Source: Kitasatospora papulosa (GTDB lineage: Bacteria > Actinomycetota > Actinomycetes > Streptomycetales > Streptomycetaceae). Taken from it: a stretch of DNA of 64,000 bases. The stretch spans positions 287,464 to 351,463 of the forward strand of contig NZ_JNYQ01000005.1 of the NCBI RefSeq assembly GCF_000717245.1, in the 5' to 3' direction. The position numbers were made by a program, and so were the translations under genes. Every line of letters begins with the position of its first letter. Position 1 is the first letter of the stretch. The notes beneath the pieces are model-generated. The model worked only from the letters and a program-made list of their open reading frames with translations, ran no database searches and was not told where the DNA came from. Of this stretch, positions 54,738 to 64,000 are shown in pieces.

Positions 54738-55138
54738 CCCTCCGGTACCCGGTGCGTGGGTGACCGGTGCGTCCCGGCCCGTCGTCGCCTTCGCCGTCCA
54801 CGGCGCGGGCGCGAACGTTGCCCGCGGGGGCGCGAAGGGTCCGATCCCGTCCTCCACGGCGGAAACCGGGGACCTCGTTCCCCGCTCCACGCGTTACCGG
54901 CGGGCATCCGGGCACACGCACCCCAGGCACAGGCATCGTGTGCGCCCATGGTGTCCATGAGCCCCACGATGCGTGTACCGCCCGTCGCGGGCATGCCACC
55001 CGACGCATGCCCCGTCGGGCGGGGCCTGCCGGGCCGCGACCCTCTCGGCCCGGCGGTAGGCTGACCACGCCCCAAGCTCCGGGGACCCGAACCGGGTCCT
55101 GACCGGAACCGCACCGCATGCCTGAAGGGACCCACCCC
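54738..55138. other. 400-base gap; promoter candidate near its right end
   Basis: No supported gene. A 66-codon plus-strand frame from GTG 54760 has G/C third positions for its first 45 codons but no ribosome site and no recognisable family. TAGGCT (55057-55062) is a fair -10 for the Trm112-like gene; no matching -35. Confidence 0.4.
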
Positions 55139-55321
55139 ATGCCGCTCGAAGCCGGCCTCCTGGAGATCCTCGCCTGCCCGGCCTGCCACGCAGGGCTCGA
55201 CGACCGGTCCGCGGCCGAGAGCCCCGAGCTGGTCTGCACCGGCACGGACTGCGGTCTCGCCTACCCGGTCCGGGACGGCATCCCGGTGCTCCTCGTCGAC
55301 GAGGCCCGCCGCCCCGCCTGA
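55139..55321 (+). CDS. Trm112-like zinc-ribbon protein
   Basis: 60 residues from ATG 55139 (AAGGGA nine bases upstream; ATG 55118 would add seven residues). ILACPACHAGL and VCTGTDCGLAYPVRDGIPVLL form the four-Cys ribbon and the conserved GIPVLL end of the Trm112p/YcaR family. Trm112 proteins act as activating partners of methyltransferases; in bacteria the role is open. Forty bases before the SIS gene, thus in the mannose operon (manB to manA). Confidence 0.88.
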   Translation: MPLEAGLLEILACPACHAGLDDRSAAESPELVCTGTDCGLAYPVRDGIPVLLVDEARRPA

Positions 55322-55361
55322 CCCGCACCCTGATCAGCACGGCGATCGGAGGCCCACCACC

Positions 55362-56498
55362 ATGCTCGACGAGTCGTTGCTCGACGCACCGGACGCCCTG
55401 GCCCGAGCGGACCGCCGAGGTCTGCTGCGCGGTGCCGCCGAGGCCGGGGCCCGCGTGCGCACCGCCGCCCGGCACGCCGCCGAGGCCGGAATCGGCGCGC
55501 TGGCCCCCGAGGGCCGGCCCCGCGCCGTCCTCGTCGCGGGCCCCGGCACGGCCGCGGCCGGAGTCGCCGACCTGGTCGGTGCCCTCGCCGGAGCCTCCGC
55601 ACCCGTCACCGCGATCCGGCCCACCGGGGTCGCGGCGGCCGCCGGAGCACTGCGCTGGACCCTGCCCGGATGGGCCGGATCCGTGGACCTGCTGCTCATC
55701 GCCACGGCCGACGGATCGGAACCCGGCCTCGCGCTCCTCGCCGAGCAGGCGTACCGCCGTGGCTGCACGGTCGTCGCCGTCGCCCCCGTCCGGTCGCCCC
55801 TGCGCGAAGCCGTCGACGGGGTCCACGGACTCGTCGTGCCCATGGCGGCCGCCCCGCACGGCGAGTACGACGCCGAGACCTCCGCAGCCGGACCCGGAAC
55901 CCTCTGGGCCCTGCTCACGCCACTGCTCGCCCTGCTGGACCGGGTCGGGCTGATCGACGCGTCCCCCGACATGCTGCAGAAGGTCGCCGACCGCCTGGAC
56001 CGCACCGCCGAGCGCTGCGGGCCGGCCATCGCCACCTACAGCAACCCGGCGAAGACCCTCGCCTCGGAACTCGCCGACAGCCTGCCCCTCCTCTGGACGG
56101 AAGGGGACTCCGCAGGCCCGGTCGGGCGCCGGTTCGCCGCCGTCCTGGCCGAGCTCGCAGGGCGTCCCGCCCTCGTGGCCGAACTGCCGGAGGCGCTGCC
56201 CTCGCACGGCGGGCTGCTCGCCGGAGCGTTCGCCGCGGGAGGCGACCCCGACGACTTCTTCCGGGACCGGGTGGACGAGCCCGAGGCCATGCGGGCCCGT
56301 GTCGTCCTCCTCCGCGACCGCCCGACCGGTGGCCTGACCGCCGGCCCGGCCGCCCGTGAACTGGCCCTGAGCCACGACACGGCCATCAGCGAACTCGAAC
56401 CGGAGGAGGGCAGCGAGCTCGAAGCCCTCGCCGAACTGCTCGCGGTCACCGACTTCGCCGCCGTCTACGCCTCCCTGGCCTCCGACAACCGGGCCTGA
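55362..56498 (+). CDS. SIS-domain phosphosugar isomerase-like protein (PGI/PMI type)
   Basis: 378 residues with two SIS-like halves: VLVAGPGTAAAGVADLVGAL / LLLIATADGSEPGLALLAEQA and GPAIATYSNPAKTLASELADSLPLLW, plus a C-terminal helix (HDTAISELEPEEGSELEALAELL). Related to archaeal/actinobacterial bifunctional phosphoglucose/phosphomannose isomerases. The SGxSxET-like substrate loops are weakly kept here, so activity is uncertain. It lies between Trm112 and manA, as in mycobacteria (Rv3256c). Confidence 0.85.
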   Translation: MLDESLLDAPDALARADRRGLLRGAAEAGARVRTAARHAAEAGIGALAPEGRPRAVLVAGPGTAAAGVADLVGALAGASAPVTAIRPTGVAAAAGALRWTLPGWAGSVDLLLIATADGSEPGLALLAEQAYRRGCTVVAVAPVRSPLREAVDGVHGLVVPMAAAPHGEYDAETSAAGPGTLWALLTPLLALLDRVGLIDASPDMLQKVADRLDRTAERCGPAIATYSNPAKTLASELADSLPLLWTEGDSAGPVGRRFAAVLAELAGRPALVAELPEALPSHGGLLAGAFAAGGDPDDFFRDRVDEPEAMRARVVLLRDRPTGGLTAGPAARELALSHDTAISELEPEEGSELEALAELLAVTDFAAVYASLASDNRA

Positions 56499-56553
56499 CG
56501 GCCCGCAACCCCCCGAGCACCCAGCCCCGCGCACCACACGAGGACACATCTCC

Positions 56554-57765
56554 ATGGACCGGCTCTCCAACACCGTGCGCCCCTACGCCTGGGGGTCCAC
56601 CACGGCGATACCCGAACTGCTCGGAACAGCCCCGACCGGCGAACCGCAGGCCGAGATGTGGATGGGAGCCCACCCGGGCGCCCCCTCGCGCCTCACCCGC
56701 CCCGCCGCGACCGGCTCGGCGGGCCCCGCGACCGGCTCAGTTGGCCCCGCGACCGGTGAACAGACCCTCACGGACGTCATCGACGCCGACCCCGAACGCG
56801 AACTCGGCTCCGCCACGGTCCGCACCTTCGGACCCCGCCTCCCCTTCCTGCTCAAGCTGCTCGCGGCCGGCGCACCCCTGTCGCTCCAGGTCCACCCCGA
56901 CCTCGGACAGGCACAGCGGGGCTACGCCGACGAGGAGCGCCGGGGCGTCCCGCTCGACGCACCCCACCGCACCTACAAGGACGCGAACCACAAGCCCGAA
57001 CTCATCTGCGCGCTCACGCCCTTCGACGGACTGTGCGGGTTCCGCAGGCCCGCGGAGGCAGCCGACCTCATCGCGGCCCTCGGCGTCGACTCCCTCAAGC
57101 CGTACGTGGACCTCCTCCGGGCGAGCCCCGAGGACAGGGCGCTGCGCGAGGTCCTCACGGCGATCCTCACCTCGGACCCCGACGAGATGACGCACACGGT
57201 CGCCGAGGCTGCCGAGGCCGCCGAACGCCTCGGCGGCGCGCACGCCCCGTACGCCCAGATCGCCCACCACTACCCCGGCGACCCGGGCGTCATCGCGGCC
57301 ATGCTGCTGAACCACGTGCAACTCCAGCCCGGCGAGGCCATGTTCCTGGGCGCCGGCGTGCCGCACGCCTACCTCGACGGTCTGGGCGTCGAGATCATGG
57401 CCAACTCCGACAACGTGCTGCGCTGCGGTCTGACCCCCAAGCACATCGACGTACCCGAACTGCTGCGCATCGTGCGCTTCGAAGCCACCGAGCCCGCCGT
57501 CCTGCGTCCCGAGGCCGCGCCCACCGGCGAAGAGCTCTACGAGACACCGGTCGACGAGTTCCGGCTGTCGCGCTACGTCCTGCCGCCCGGCGGCGCCCCC
57601 GTCGACCTCACGGCGGCCACCCCGCAGATCCTGCTCTGCACCGCAGGCGCCCCGCGAGCGGGACAGATCGCCCTCGCGCCCGGCGAATCCCTGTTCGTCC
57701 CGGCGGACGAAACAGTCGAAGCCGCCGGTACGGGAACACTCTTCCGCGCGACCGTGGTGGTCTGA
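56554..57765 (+). CDS. manA: mannose-6-phosphate isomerase, class I
   Basis: 403 residues. Zinc cupin enzyme: PYAWGSTTAIPELLG at the start, SLQVHPDLGQAQRGY (Gln-His), HKPELICALTPFDGLCGF, and GAGVPHAYLDGLGVEIMANSDNVLRCGLTPKH. Interconverts fructose-6-P and mannose-6-P. A short insert at residues 50-65 repeats ATGS(V/A)GPATG, a low-complexity loop. ATG 56554 follows GAGGACACATCTCC. Last gene of the mannose group. Confidence 0.95.
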   Translation: MDRLSNTVRPYAWGSTTAIPELLGTAPTGEPQAEMWMGAHPGAPSRLTRPAATGSAGPATGSVGPATGEQTLTDVIDADPERELGSATVRTFGPRLPFLLKLLAAGAPLSLQVHPDLGQAQRGYADEERRGVPLDAPHRTYKDANHKPELICALTPFDGLCGFRRPAEAADLIAALGVDSLKPYVDLLRASPEDRALREVLTAILTSDPDEMTHTVAEAAEAAERLGGAHAPYAQIAHHYPGDPGVIAAMLLNHVQLQPGEAMFLGAGVPHAYLDGLGVEIMANSDNVLRCGLTPKHIDVPELLRIVRFEATEPAVLRPEAAPTGEELYETPVDEFRLSRYVLPPGGAPVDLTAATPQILLCTAGAPRAGQIALAPGESLFVPADETVEAAGTGTLFRATVVV

Positions 57766-57852
57766 CGTACGGTCCCCACCGTCTGCTGCAACAATGTCCG
57801 GCCGTAACGCGGCGCCCGTGCCGCAGCATCGAGGAAGGGACACCACCCACCC

Positions 57853-58941
57853 ATGAGCGCGTCAGGCGGAACCAAGGCGATCGTGGCGGCACTCGCCGCC
57901 AACCTCGCGATCGCAGTGGCCAAATTCGTGGCGTTCCTCTTCAGTGGCTCGTCATCGATGCTGGCGGAGAGCGTCCACTCGCTGGCGGACTCCGGCAACC
58001 AGGGTCTCCTGCTGCTCGGCGGCAAGAAGGCCCAGCGCGAGGCGACCCCGCAGCACCCCTTCGGATACGGGCGCGAGCGCTACATCTACGCCTTCCTCGT
58101 CTCCATCGTGCTGTTCTCCGTCGGTGGCATGTTCGCCATCTACGAGGGCTACGAGAAGATCAAGCACCCCCACGAGATCGAGGCCTGGTACTGGCCGGTC
58201 GGCGTGCTGGTCTTCGCGATCATCGCCGAGGGCTTCTCCTTCCGTACGGCCATCGCCGAGTCCAACCAGACCCGGGGCAAGCTGTCCTGGACGCAGTTCG
58301 TCCGTCGGGCCAAGGCACCTGAACTCCCGGTCGTCCTCCTCGAGGACCTGGGCGCGCTCGTCGGCCTGATCCTGGCCCTCGGAGGCGTCGGCCTGGCGCT
58401 GGGCACCGGGAACGGCGTCTGGGACGGCATCGGCACCCTGTGCATCGGCATCCTCCTGATCGTGATCGCGATCGTTCTCGCCGCCGAGACCAAGTCGCTG
58501 CTGCTCGGCGAGGCGGCCGGCGTCGAGGACGTCGAGAAGATCCGGGCCTCGGTCGTCGACGGCGACACCGTGACGCGCATCATCCACATGCGCACCCTCC
58601 ACCTCGGTCCGGAGGAGCTGCTGGTGGCCGCCAAGATCGCGGTACGGGCGGAGGAGTCCGCCGCGGAGGTCGCGGACGCGATCAACGACGCCGAGAAGCG
58701 GATCCGCGAGGCCGTCCCGATCGCCCGTGTCATCTACCTCGAGCCCGACATCTACGACGAGGCCGCCGCCGCGGCCGGCGAGAACCCGGCCAAGGTCCCG
58801 GGCGGCCCCGCTTCTCCCGACGGCATCACACCCGGCGGCGACGCGTCGGGCACCGATGCGTCCGACGTCGACGCTTCCGGCAGCGGTACGACCCACGGCA
58901 GCTCGTCTCCGGGCGGCGCGCCGAAGGAATCCGGCCACTGA
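57853..58941 (+). CDS. cation diffusion facilitator family transporter
   Basis: 362 residues. Four to six helices, with the metal-site motif SMLAESVHSLADSGNQG in helix 2 and HPFGYGRERYIYAF after it, ETKSLLLGEAA before a cytosolic beta-alpha domain (TRIIHMRTLHLGPEELLVAAKIAV). A Gly/Ser/Asp-rich tail of about 65 residues ends it. It exports divalent cations such as Zn or Fe/Mn. GAGGAAGGGACACC precedes ATG 57853. The gene ends at a hairpin. Confidence 0.92.
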   Translation: MSASGGTKAIVAALAANLAIAVAKFVAFLFSGSSSMLAESVHSLADSGNQGLLLLGGKKAQREATPQHPFGYGRERYIYAFLVSIVLFSVGGMFAIYEGYEKIKHPHEIEAWYWPVGVLVFAIIAEGFSFRTAIAESNQTRGKLSWTQFVRRAKAPELPVVLLEDLGALVGLILALGGVGLALGTGNGVWDGIGTLCIGILLIVIAIVLAAETKSLLLGEAAGVEDVEKIRASVVDGDTVTRIIHMRTLHLGPEELLVAAKIAVRAEESAAEVADAINDAEKRIREAVPIARVIYLEPDIYDEAAAAAGENPAKVPGGPASPDGITPGGDASGTDASDVDASGSGTTHGSSSPGGAPKESGH

Positions 58942-58959
58942 CCCGCTGAGGATCAGCCC

Positions 58960-59018
58960 CGAACGGCCCCGTGTCTCACTCCGCCGCCCAGGCGGGCTGG
59001 GGCACGCTGGGCCGTTCG
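58960..59018 (+). terminator. hairpin after the CDF transporter
   Basis: Outer stem CGAACGGCCC (58960-58969) with GGGCCGTTCG (59009-59018), inner CCGCC/GGCGG stem. It ends right before the ahcY -10 box. Confidence 0.6.
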
Positions 59019-59021
59019 GTG

Positions 59022-59203
59022 TAGATTCGGGGGAGTACCAGACGTCGCTGCTGATGGCGGTCGATCGGTTCGCGGAAGCGGGCCGGCCGAGGGAGAGAGG
59101 GCCTCCGACGGACTGCACTGCGGATCGCCCGGGCATTCGTGTGCCCGTGGCCGCCGCAGAGCCAGCCAGTCCACCCTCGACCCATTACGAGGAGCAGCCC
59201 GTT
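59022..59203 (+). promoter_or_regulatory. ahcY promoter and about 170-base leader
   Basis: TAGATT (59022-59027) is a good -10, with no clear -35. The leader to ATG 59204 is long and GC-rich and ends in GAGGAG. I see no match to the conserved core of the SAH riboswitch or a T-box, but self-complementary runs (GGGCCGGCC, GCATTCGTGTGCCC) allow structure. Confidence 0.4.
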
Positions 59204-60661
<1,458 letters not shown>

Positions 60662-60743
60662 GCCGGCCGTCGGCCGACGGCCGGCACAGCTCTCAGCAGC
60701 AGGTCCGAGCGCAGGCCCCCGCACCCCCGTGTCGGGGGCCTGC
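60662..60743 (+). terminator. tandem hairpins after ahcY
   Basis: First a 24-base palindrome GCCGGCCGTCGG.. (60662-60685), then stem GCAGGCCCCCG (60711-60721) with CGGGGGCCTGC (60733-60743). Confidence 0.75.
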
Positions 60744-60785
60744 CCCGTACCGCACCCGCACAGCCCGAGGAACCCGAAGGACCCC

Positions 60786-61418
60786 ATGCCCCGCGGCCGT
60801 TATTCGCTCCACGATGTCCACGACCACACCCCCCTCGGCGAAGAACACTTCCACTGCGCGCCCGGCCCCTCCGGCTGGCGCTACGTCTCCCAGACGACCG
60901 GGCCCTCGGGCGCTCACCTGGGTTCCGTCGATCTGGCACTGGACGAACTCGGCCGCCCCATCCGCCTCGAACTGCACGCCGCGAGCTGGCAGATCCGCGG
61001 CGCCGCCCTCGACGGGGTCACCTGGGTACGGAACGATCCGACCGGCGCTCACGCCACCGAAGGCAATGTCCGCGCCCACAGCTTCTCCGGCACATCCCCC
61101 GCCTTTCTCGTCGCCACCGCCCGGCTCCTGCGCCTCACCCCCGATTCCCCCGCGACCCGGGTCCGTCTGGTCACCTTCACGGACCCGGTTCTCGCCCCCC
61201 GCACCGTCGACCAGTCCTGGTCGCTGCTGAACAGTGAAGCGCACGCCACTGACAACGGGCCTCTGATCGTGGACGAGTACCAGGTCAACGCCCTGGACAC
61301 CGGGGACCAGCACGCCGTGCACATCGCCGGTGACGTGGTGCTGGCGGCTCCGGGCATCGAGCTCGAGCATCTGGAATCGCCACCCTCGGCCATGCCCCGC
61401 GCGACGCACGAGGGATAG
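60786..61418 (+). CDS. conserved hypothetical protein
   Basis: 210 residues; not recognised. No signal peptide or helix. Beta-rich pattern (GRYSLHDVHDHTPLGEEHFHC, GWRYVSQTTGPSG, GRPIRLELHAASWQIRG, VTWVRNDP) resembling uncharacterised Streptomyces proteins of this locus. ATG 60786 with GAAGGACCCC is a good start. It reads on from ahcY but after two hairpins, so it may be separately transcribed. A small-molecule or glycolipid-binding beta-barrel is possible, but this is only impression. Confidence 0.75.
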   Translation: MPRGRYSLHDVHDHTPLGEEHFHCAPGPSGWRYVSQTTGPSGAHLGSVDLALDELGRPIRLELHAASWQIRGAALDGVTWVRNDPTGAHATEGNVRAHSFSGTSPAFLVATARLLRLTPDSPATRVRLVTFTDPVLAPRTVDQSWSLLNSEAHATDNGPLIVDEYQVNALDTGDQHAVHIAGDVVLAAPGIELEHLESPPSAMPRATHEG

Positions 61419-61495
61419 GGGCGCCGACAGGCCGTGCCCGGGCGACAAGGGCAGACGTCCTCCGTCCAGCCGCGCGCGGACGGCGCTGCGCACGC

Positions 61496-62431
61496 TCAGG
61501 CCGGCGGTGCGAACCCCGTCGCTGCCCGCACCTCTGCCCCGTCCCCGCCCGGGGCGGTCGCCGACGGCCTGTCCGGGGCGCCCTGCCGCACCTCTGCCGG
61601 ACGATCGTTAACCGTGCGCTCGCCGACGAACTCCTGGCGCGCGGGTACGGGCCGGGGCGCCGGGGCCGGGCTGCCGTGGCCGGCCGCAGCGGCCACCCGC
61701 CGGACGTCCCGGACCTGTCGCTCGTGCACCACGGCCGCCAGGTAGGCAGCCGAAGGCACCCCCTGAGGCACCGGAACGCCGGTGCGCGCCGCGAGGTCCG
61801 TGGACAGTCGCTCGGCCATCGCGCCTCGCACCACCGTGTCCAGCTGGTTCATCCGGGTCAGGTACTGCCGAATCGCCAGCCACAGACCGTCCGGGACACC
61901 GGAGAGGTCCAGCTGGGCGAAACGTCCCAGGAGCCAGGGCGGGGGAGGAGGCGCGGCCGCGGCGCGTCCGGCCGGTACCCGTTCACGGACGACTAGCGTG
62001 CCGGCGAACACGTCACCGAGCCGACGGCCGCGCGCGGAGACCAGGGAGGCGATGCTGCCCGCCACGCCGAAGGTCCCCAGGATCTCGACCGCGCCCATCG
62101 CACCCCGCACGAGTGCGTGCCGGAAGCGGATCGGACCGCCGTCGTCCCTCACCACGCGAAGCCCGCAGGCGAGCTTTCCGAGCGAACGGCCGTGGCTGAG
62201 CGTCTCGACCGCGACCGGCCCGCCCACCAGCACGAGAAGGAACGTGGCGACGGTGATCGCGGCCGTGGCCGCCTCGTCGAGCGTCACGGACGCCACGGCA
62301 AGACCGAGGGAGAGCACCACGAAGACCGTCATGAGTACCGCCAGGTCGATGGCGATGGCCAACGCCCTGCTGGGAAGCCTCGCCGGCCTCAACCCCAGTA
62401 CGACCGCGTCCCCGGTCACGAGCTCATCCAT
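61496..62431 (-). CDS. RDD family membrane protein
   Basis: 311 residues. RDD domain with helices LPSRALAIAIDLAVLMTVFVVLSLGLAV and ITVATFLLVLVGGPVAVE, then SLGKLACGLRVVRDDGGPIRF and RGRRLGDVFAGTLVVRER; the initial Arg and the two Asp of RDD are present. A long hydrophilic, Pro/Ala-rich C-terminal half (about 150 residues). Divergent from SpoIIM, a pairing seen in many actinobacteria. ATG 62431 with GAGGGG upstream is used; ATG 62458 is possible. Function unknown. Confidence 0.87.
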   Translation of the reverse strand: MDELVTGDAVVLGLRPARLPSRALAIAIDLAVLMTVFVVLSLGLAVASVTLDEAATAAITVATFLLVLVGGPVAVETLSHGRSLGKLACGLRVVRDDGGPIRFRHALVRGAMGAVEILGTFGVAGSIASLVSARGRRLGDVFAGTLVVRERVPAGRAAAAPPPPPWLLGRFAQLDLSGVPDGLWLAIRQYLTRMNQLDTVVRGAMAERLSTDLAARTGVPVPQGVPSAAYLAAVVHERQVRDVRRVAAAAGHGSPAPAPRPVPARQEFVGERTVNDRPAEVRQGAPDRPSATAPGGDGAEVRAATGFAPPA

Positions 62432-62549
62432 CGCCACCCACCCCTCGCCGCCCTTCACTGCCCCTCGAAGTCACAGTCTGCCAAGCTGACCCGCAGCGCA
62501 CCGCCGTAGTACGGACCCGTACGCACCATGCCTGGAGCAGCAGCCGACC

Positions 62550-63557
62550 ATGGATCTCGACGTCTTCGTGAACACCCACCACATCGAGTGGGACCGCCTG
62601 GACCATCTTCTGCACCGAGGGCGGAGCCTGACGGGTGAGGAAGCGGACGAACTCGTCGTCCTGTACCAGCGCACCGCAACACACCTGTCCTTGATCCAGT
62701 CCAGCGCCCCGGACCCCGTGCTGACCGCCCGCCTCACCCAGCTCGTGGCCCGCGCGCGCTCCACGGTCACGGGAACACGCCGGGCATCGTGGCGTGACGC
62801 CGCGCGATTCCTGACGGCAGGCTTCCCCGCGGCGGTCTACCGGTCGCGGCACTGGTGGATACCCACAGCTGTGCTCTCCACCCTTTTGGCGGCCGTCATC
62901 GGCTGGTGGATCGATACTCATCCGGAGGTCCAGGCATCGCTCGCCGCCCCCGAGGACCTGCGCGCCCTGACGCGCCCGGGTGGCGAGTACGAGACGTACT
63001 ACTCCAGCCACCCGGCTGCGTCCTTCGCCGCGCAGGTCTGGACGAACAACGCTCAGGCGGCCGCCATCTGCCTGGTACTGGGGGCGTTCCTCTGCATACC
63101 GGTGATCTGGATCCTCCTCGTCAACGTGCTCAACCTGGCCGTCGGGATCGGGCTGATGTCCTCCGCCGGCCGTCTGGACACCTTCCTCGGGCTCGTACTG
63201 CCACACGGGCTGCTCGAACTCACCGCCGTCTTCGTCGCGGCGGGGACAGGCCTGCGACTCGGCTGGACGGTCATCGACCCGGGCCCACGGACACGGCGCT
63301 CGGCCCTGGCCCAGCAGGGAAGGGCAGCGATGGGCATGGCCATCGGCCTGGCCCTTGTCCTGTTCGTCTCCGGCGTCATCGAAGGGTTCGTCACCCCGTC
63401 AGGACTTCCCACCTGGGCGCGCATCTCCATCGGGATAGCCGCTGAGCTGGCGTTTCTCGTGTACGTCTACGTACTCGGAGGCAGGGCGGCCAGGGCCGGC
63501 GACACGGGAGACCTCGAAGCCGAGGGGCGAAGCGCCGAGCTTCCCGCCGCTGCCTGA
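62550..63557 (+). CDS. stage II sporulation protein M family membrane protein
   Basis: 335 residues. SpoIIM/DUF95 domain: amphipathic N-terminal helices (HHIEWDRLDHLLHRGRSLTGEEADELVVLYQRTATHLSLI), then about five membrane helices (PTAVLSTLLAAVIGWWI, NNAQAAAICLVLGAFLCIPVIWILLVNVLNLAVGIGLM, LVLPHGLLELTAVFVAAGTGLRLG). In Bacillus, SpoIIM works with SpoIID/P in engulfment; in actinobacteria its role is unknown. ATG 62550 follows GGAGCAGCAGCCGACC. Last protein gene before the rRNA operon. Confidence 0.9.
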   Translation: MDLDVFVNTHHIEWDRLDHLLHRGRSLTGEEADELVVLYQRTATHLSLIQSSAPDPVLTARLTQLVARARSTVTGTRRASWRDAARFLTAGFPAAVYRSRHWWIPTAVLSTLLAAVIGWWIDTHPEVQASLAAPEDLRALTRPGGEYETYYSSHPAASFAAQVWTNNAQAAAICLVLGAFLCIPVIWILLVNVLNLAVGIGLMSSAGRLDTFLGLVLPHGLLELTAVFVAAGTGLRLGWTVIDPGPRTRRSALAQQGRAAMGMAIGLALVLFVSGVIEGFVTPSGLPTWARISIGIAAELAFLVYVYVLGGRAARAGDTGDLEAEGRSAELPAAA

Positions 63558-63617
63558 GAGCCGATGTGCGTTTGAGCTCGCTGACCTGCTAGTCTCCTGG
63601 TCGCCCACAAAAAACTG

Positions 63618-63646
63618 TTGACACAGTCCGCGTGGGGAGGTAGATT
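63618..63646 (+). promoter_or_regulatory. strong sigma-70 type promoter of the rRNA operon (P-a)
   Basis: TTGACA (63618-63623), 17-base spacer, TAGATT (63641-63646): near-perfect HrdB-type promoter and the best in the window. Confidence 0.85.
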
Positions 63647-64000
63647 TTAACGGTTCCAACGAGCTGGACAGCTCGTGCGGGAACGTCTAAAGTTCAACTC
63701 GCTCGTGCACAGGACGTGGTCCTCGCCGAGCCGAACGATTCTTCTCTCTTTCGAGCAAACAGCCGGATTCGCTCCGGCCGAAATGCTTCTGATAAAGTCG
63801 AATCAGCCGAAAGGCAAAGGCCACTCCGCAGGCCGCTGGAATCGAATTCGGACCGGAAACGGAACGAAAAAGAATCTGGTAGAGTCGGACTCGCCGGAAA
63901 GGGAGAATCGGACACGAAAGAGTCTGATAGAGTCGGAAACGCAAGAACGAAGGGAAGCGCCCGGAGGGCCCCGGTGAAACGGGACCGAAGGAAGCGTCCG
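63647..64000 (+). ncRNA. leader of a ribosomal RNA operon (16S gene starts beyond the window)
   Basis: From 63700 the DNA is AT-richer and has no coding sense. It contains three further TA(A/G)AGT -10-like boxes in repeated contexts: CTGATAAAGTCG (63790-63801), CTGGTAGAGTCGG (63877-63888) and CTGATAGAGTCGG (63924-63936). It ends with AAGGGAAGCGCCCGGAGGGC and GGTGAAACGGGACCGAAGGA, text I recognise as the Streptomyces rrn leader just before 16S rRNA. The boxes are probably more tandem promoters with poor -35 regions, or anti-termination/processing sites. Confidence 0.85.
63665..63693 (+). promoter_or_regulatory. second rRNA promoter (P-b)
   Basis: TGGACA (63665-63670), 17-base spacer, TAAAGT (63688-63693). 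It starts 47 bases after P-a with the same spacing. Confidence 0.65.

Noticed and set aside
54760..54960. 66-codon frame in the manB to Trm112 gap
   Set aside because: G/C third positions in the first part, but no ribosome site, no family resemblance, and it degenerates in its second half.
59028..59203. SAH riboswitch before ahcY
   Set aside because: Expected from gene function, but the conserved GAGGAGCGCTGC-type core is not found in the leader.

Overview
The window is chromosomal DNA of a Streptomyces or a very close relative. Evidence: GC-rich genes with strong G/C in third codon positions, many GTG starts, a WhiB protein of the classical 87-residue form, coenzyme F420 genes, WhiJ-type Xre/DUF397 regulators, and the leader of an rRNA operon at the right edge. 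From memory, the gene order follows the Streptomyces coelicolor chromosome around SCO3073 to SCO3020. Parts of it (acyl-CoA dehydrogenase, purK/purE/GtrA, LCP, mannose-1-P guanylyltransferase, fbiA/fbiB, whiB, phosphomannomutase, manA, ahcY) also recall the Mycobacterium tuberculosis Rv3248c-Rv3277 block, so most of the window is old actinobacterial core.

Layout. 0-4.8 kb: histidine utilisation genes (hutU 3' part, an M20 amidohydrolase, hutF, hutI). 4.8-5.8 kb: a scar holding the remains of an acetyltransferase and an aminotransferase. 5.9-8.3 kb: a SigB/SigF-type sigma factor with a STAS anti-anti-sigma factor and an ATP-binding anti-sigma kinase. 8.4-12.3 kb: a peptide transporter and a two-component system, separated by an operator-like region. 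12.3-18.7 kb: GtrA, purK-purE-dipeptidase, UDP-glucose 6-dehydrogenase, acyl-CoA dehydrogenase. 18.8-22.2 kb: an accessory island with an Rpn-family nuclease, an HTH protein, and a divergent Xre/DUF397 pair. 22.2-38.5 kb: an envelope region with five LytR-CpsA-Psr (LCP) proteins, glycosyltransferase, thioesterase, Lrp regulator/M20/MFS unit, a TIGR03089 protein and a secreted PGRP amidase. 38.6-43.8 kb: mannose-1-P guanylyltransferase-like protein, DNA glycosylase, fbiB/fbiA, cysteine dioxygenase. 44.4-57.8 kb: whiB, a giant membrane glycosyltransferase with a DUF5719 partner, zincin-like protein, DUF3499, lactate permease, and the mannose pathway (manB, SIS isomerase, manA). 57.9-63.6 kb: CDF transporter, ahcY, a hypothetical, RDD and SpoIIM membrane proteins. 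63.6 kb to the end: rRNA operon promoters and leader; 16S rRNA should start just outside.

How the genes work together. manA, manB and the guanylyltransferase would make GDP-mannose; the glycosyltransferases and UDP-glucose dehydrogenase use or make sugar nucleotides; the LCP proteins attach glycopolymers to peptidoglycan; and WhiB controls sporulation septation. The most unusual point is inside the Rpn nuclease gene: an in-frame GTG preceded by GGAGGA at ideal spacing could yield a separate 92-residue C-terminal protein, as in the intragenic antitoxin arrangement reported for E. coli Rpn defence genes. Other points are a repeated TGACCYTTGG operator, a palindrome-rich divergent promoter in the island, a double pseudogene scar, an M20 enzyme in the place expected for HutG, and nine genes whose -10 boxes sit 6-8 nt before the start codon, as expected for leaderless mRNAs.
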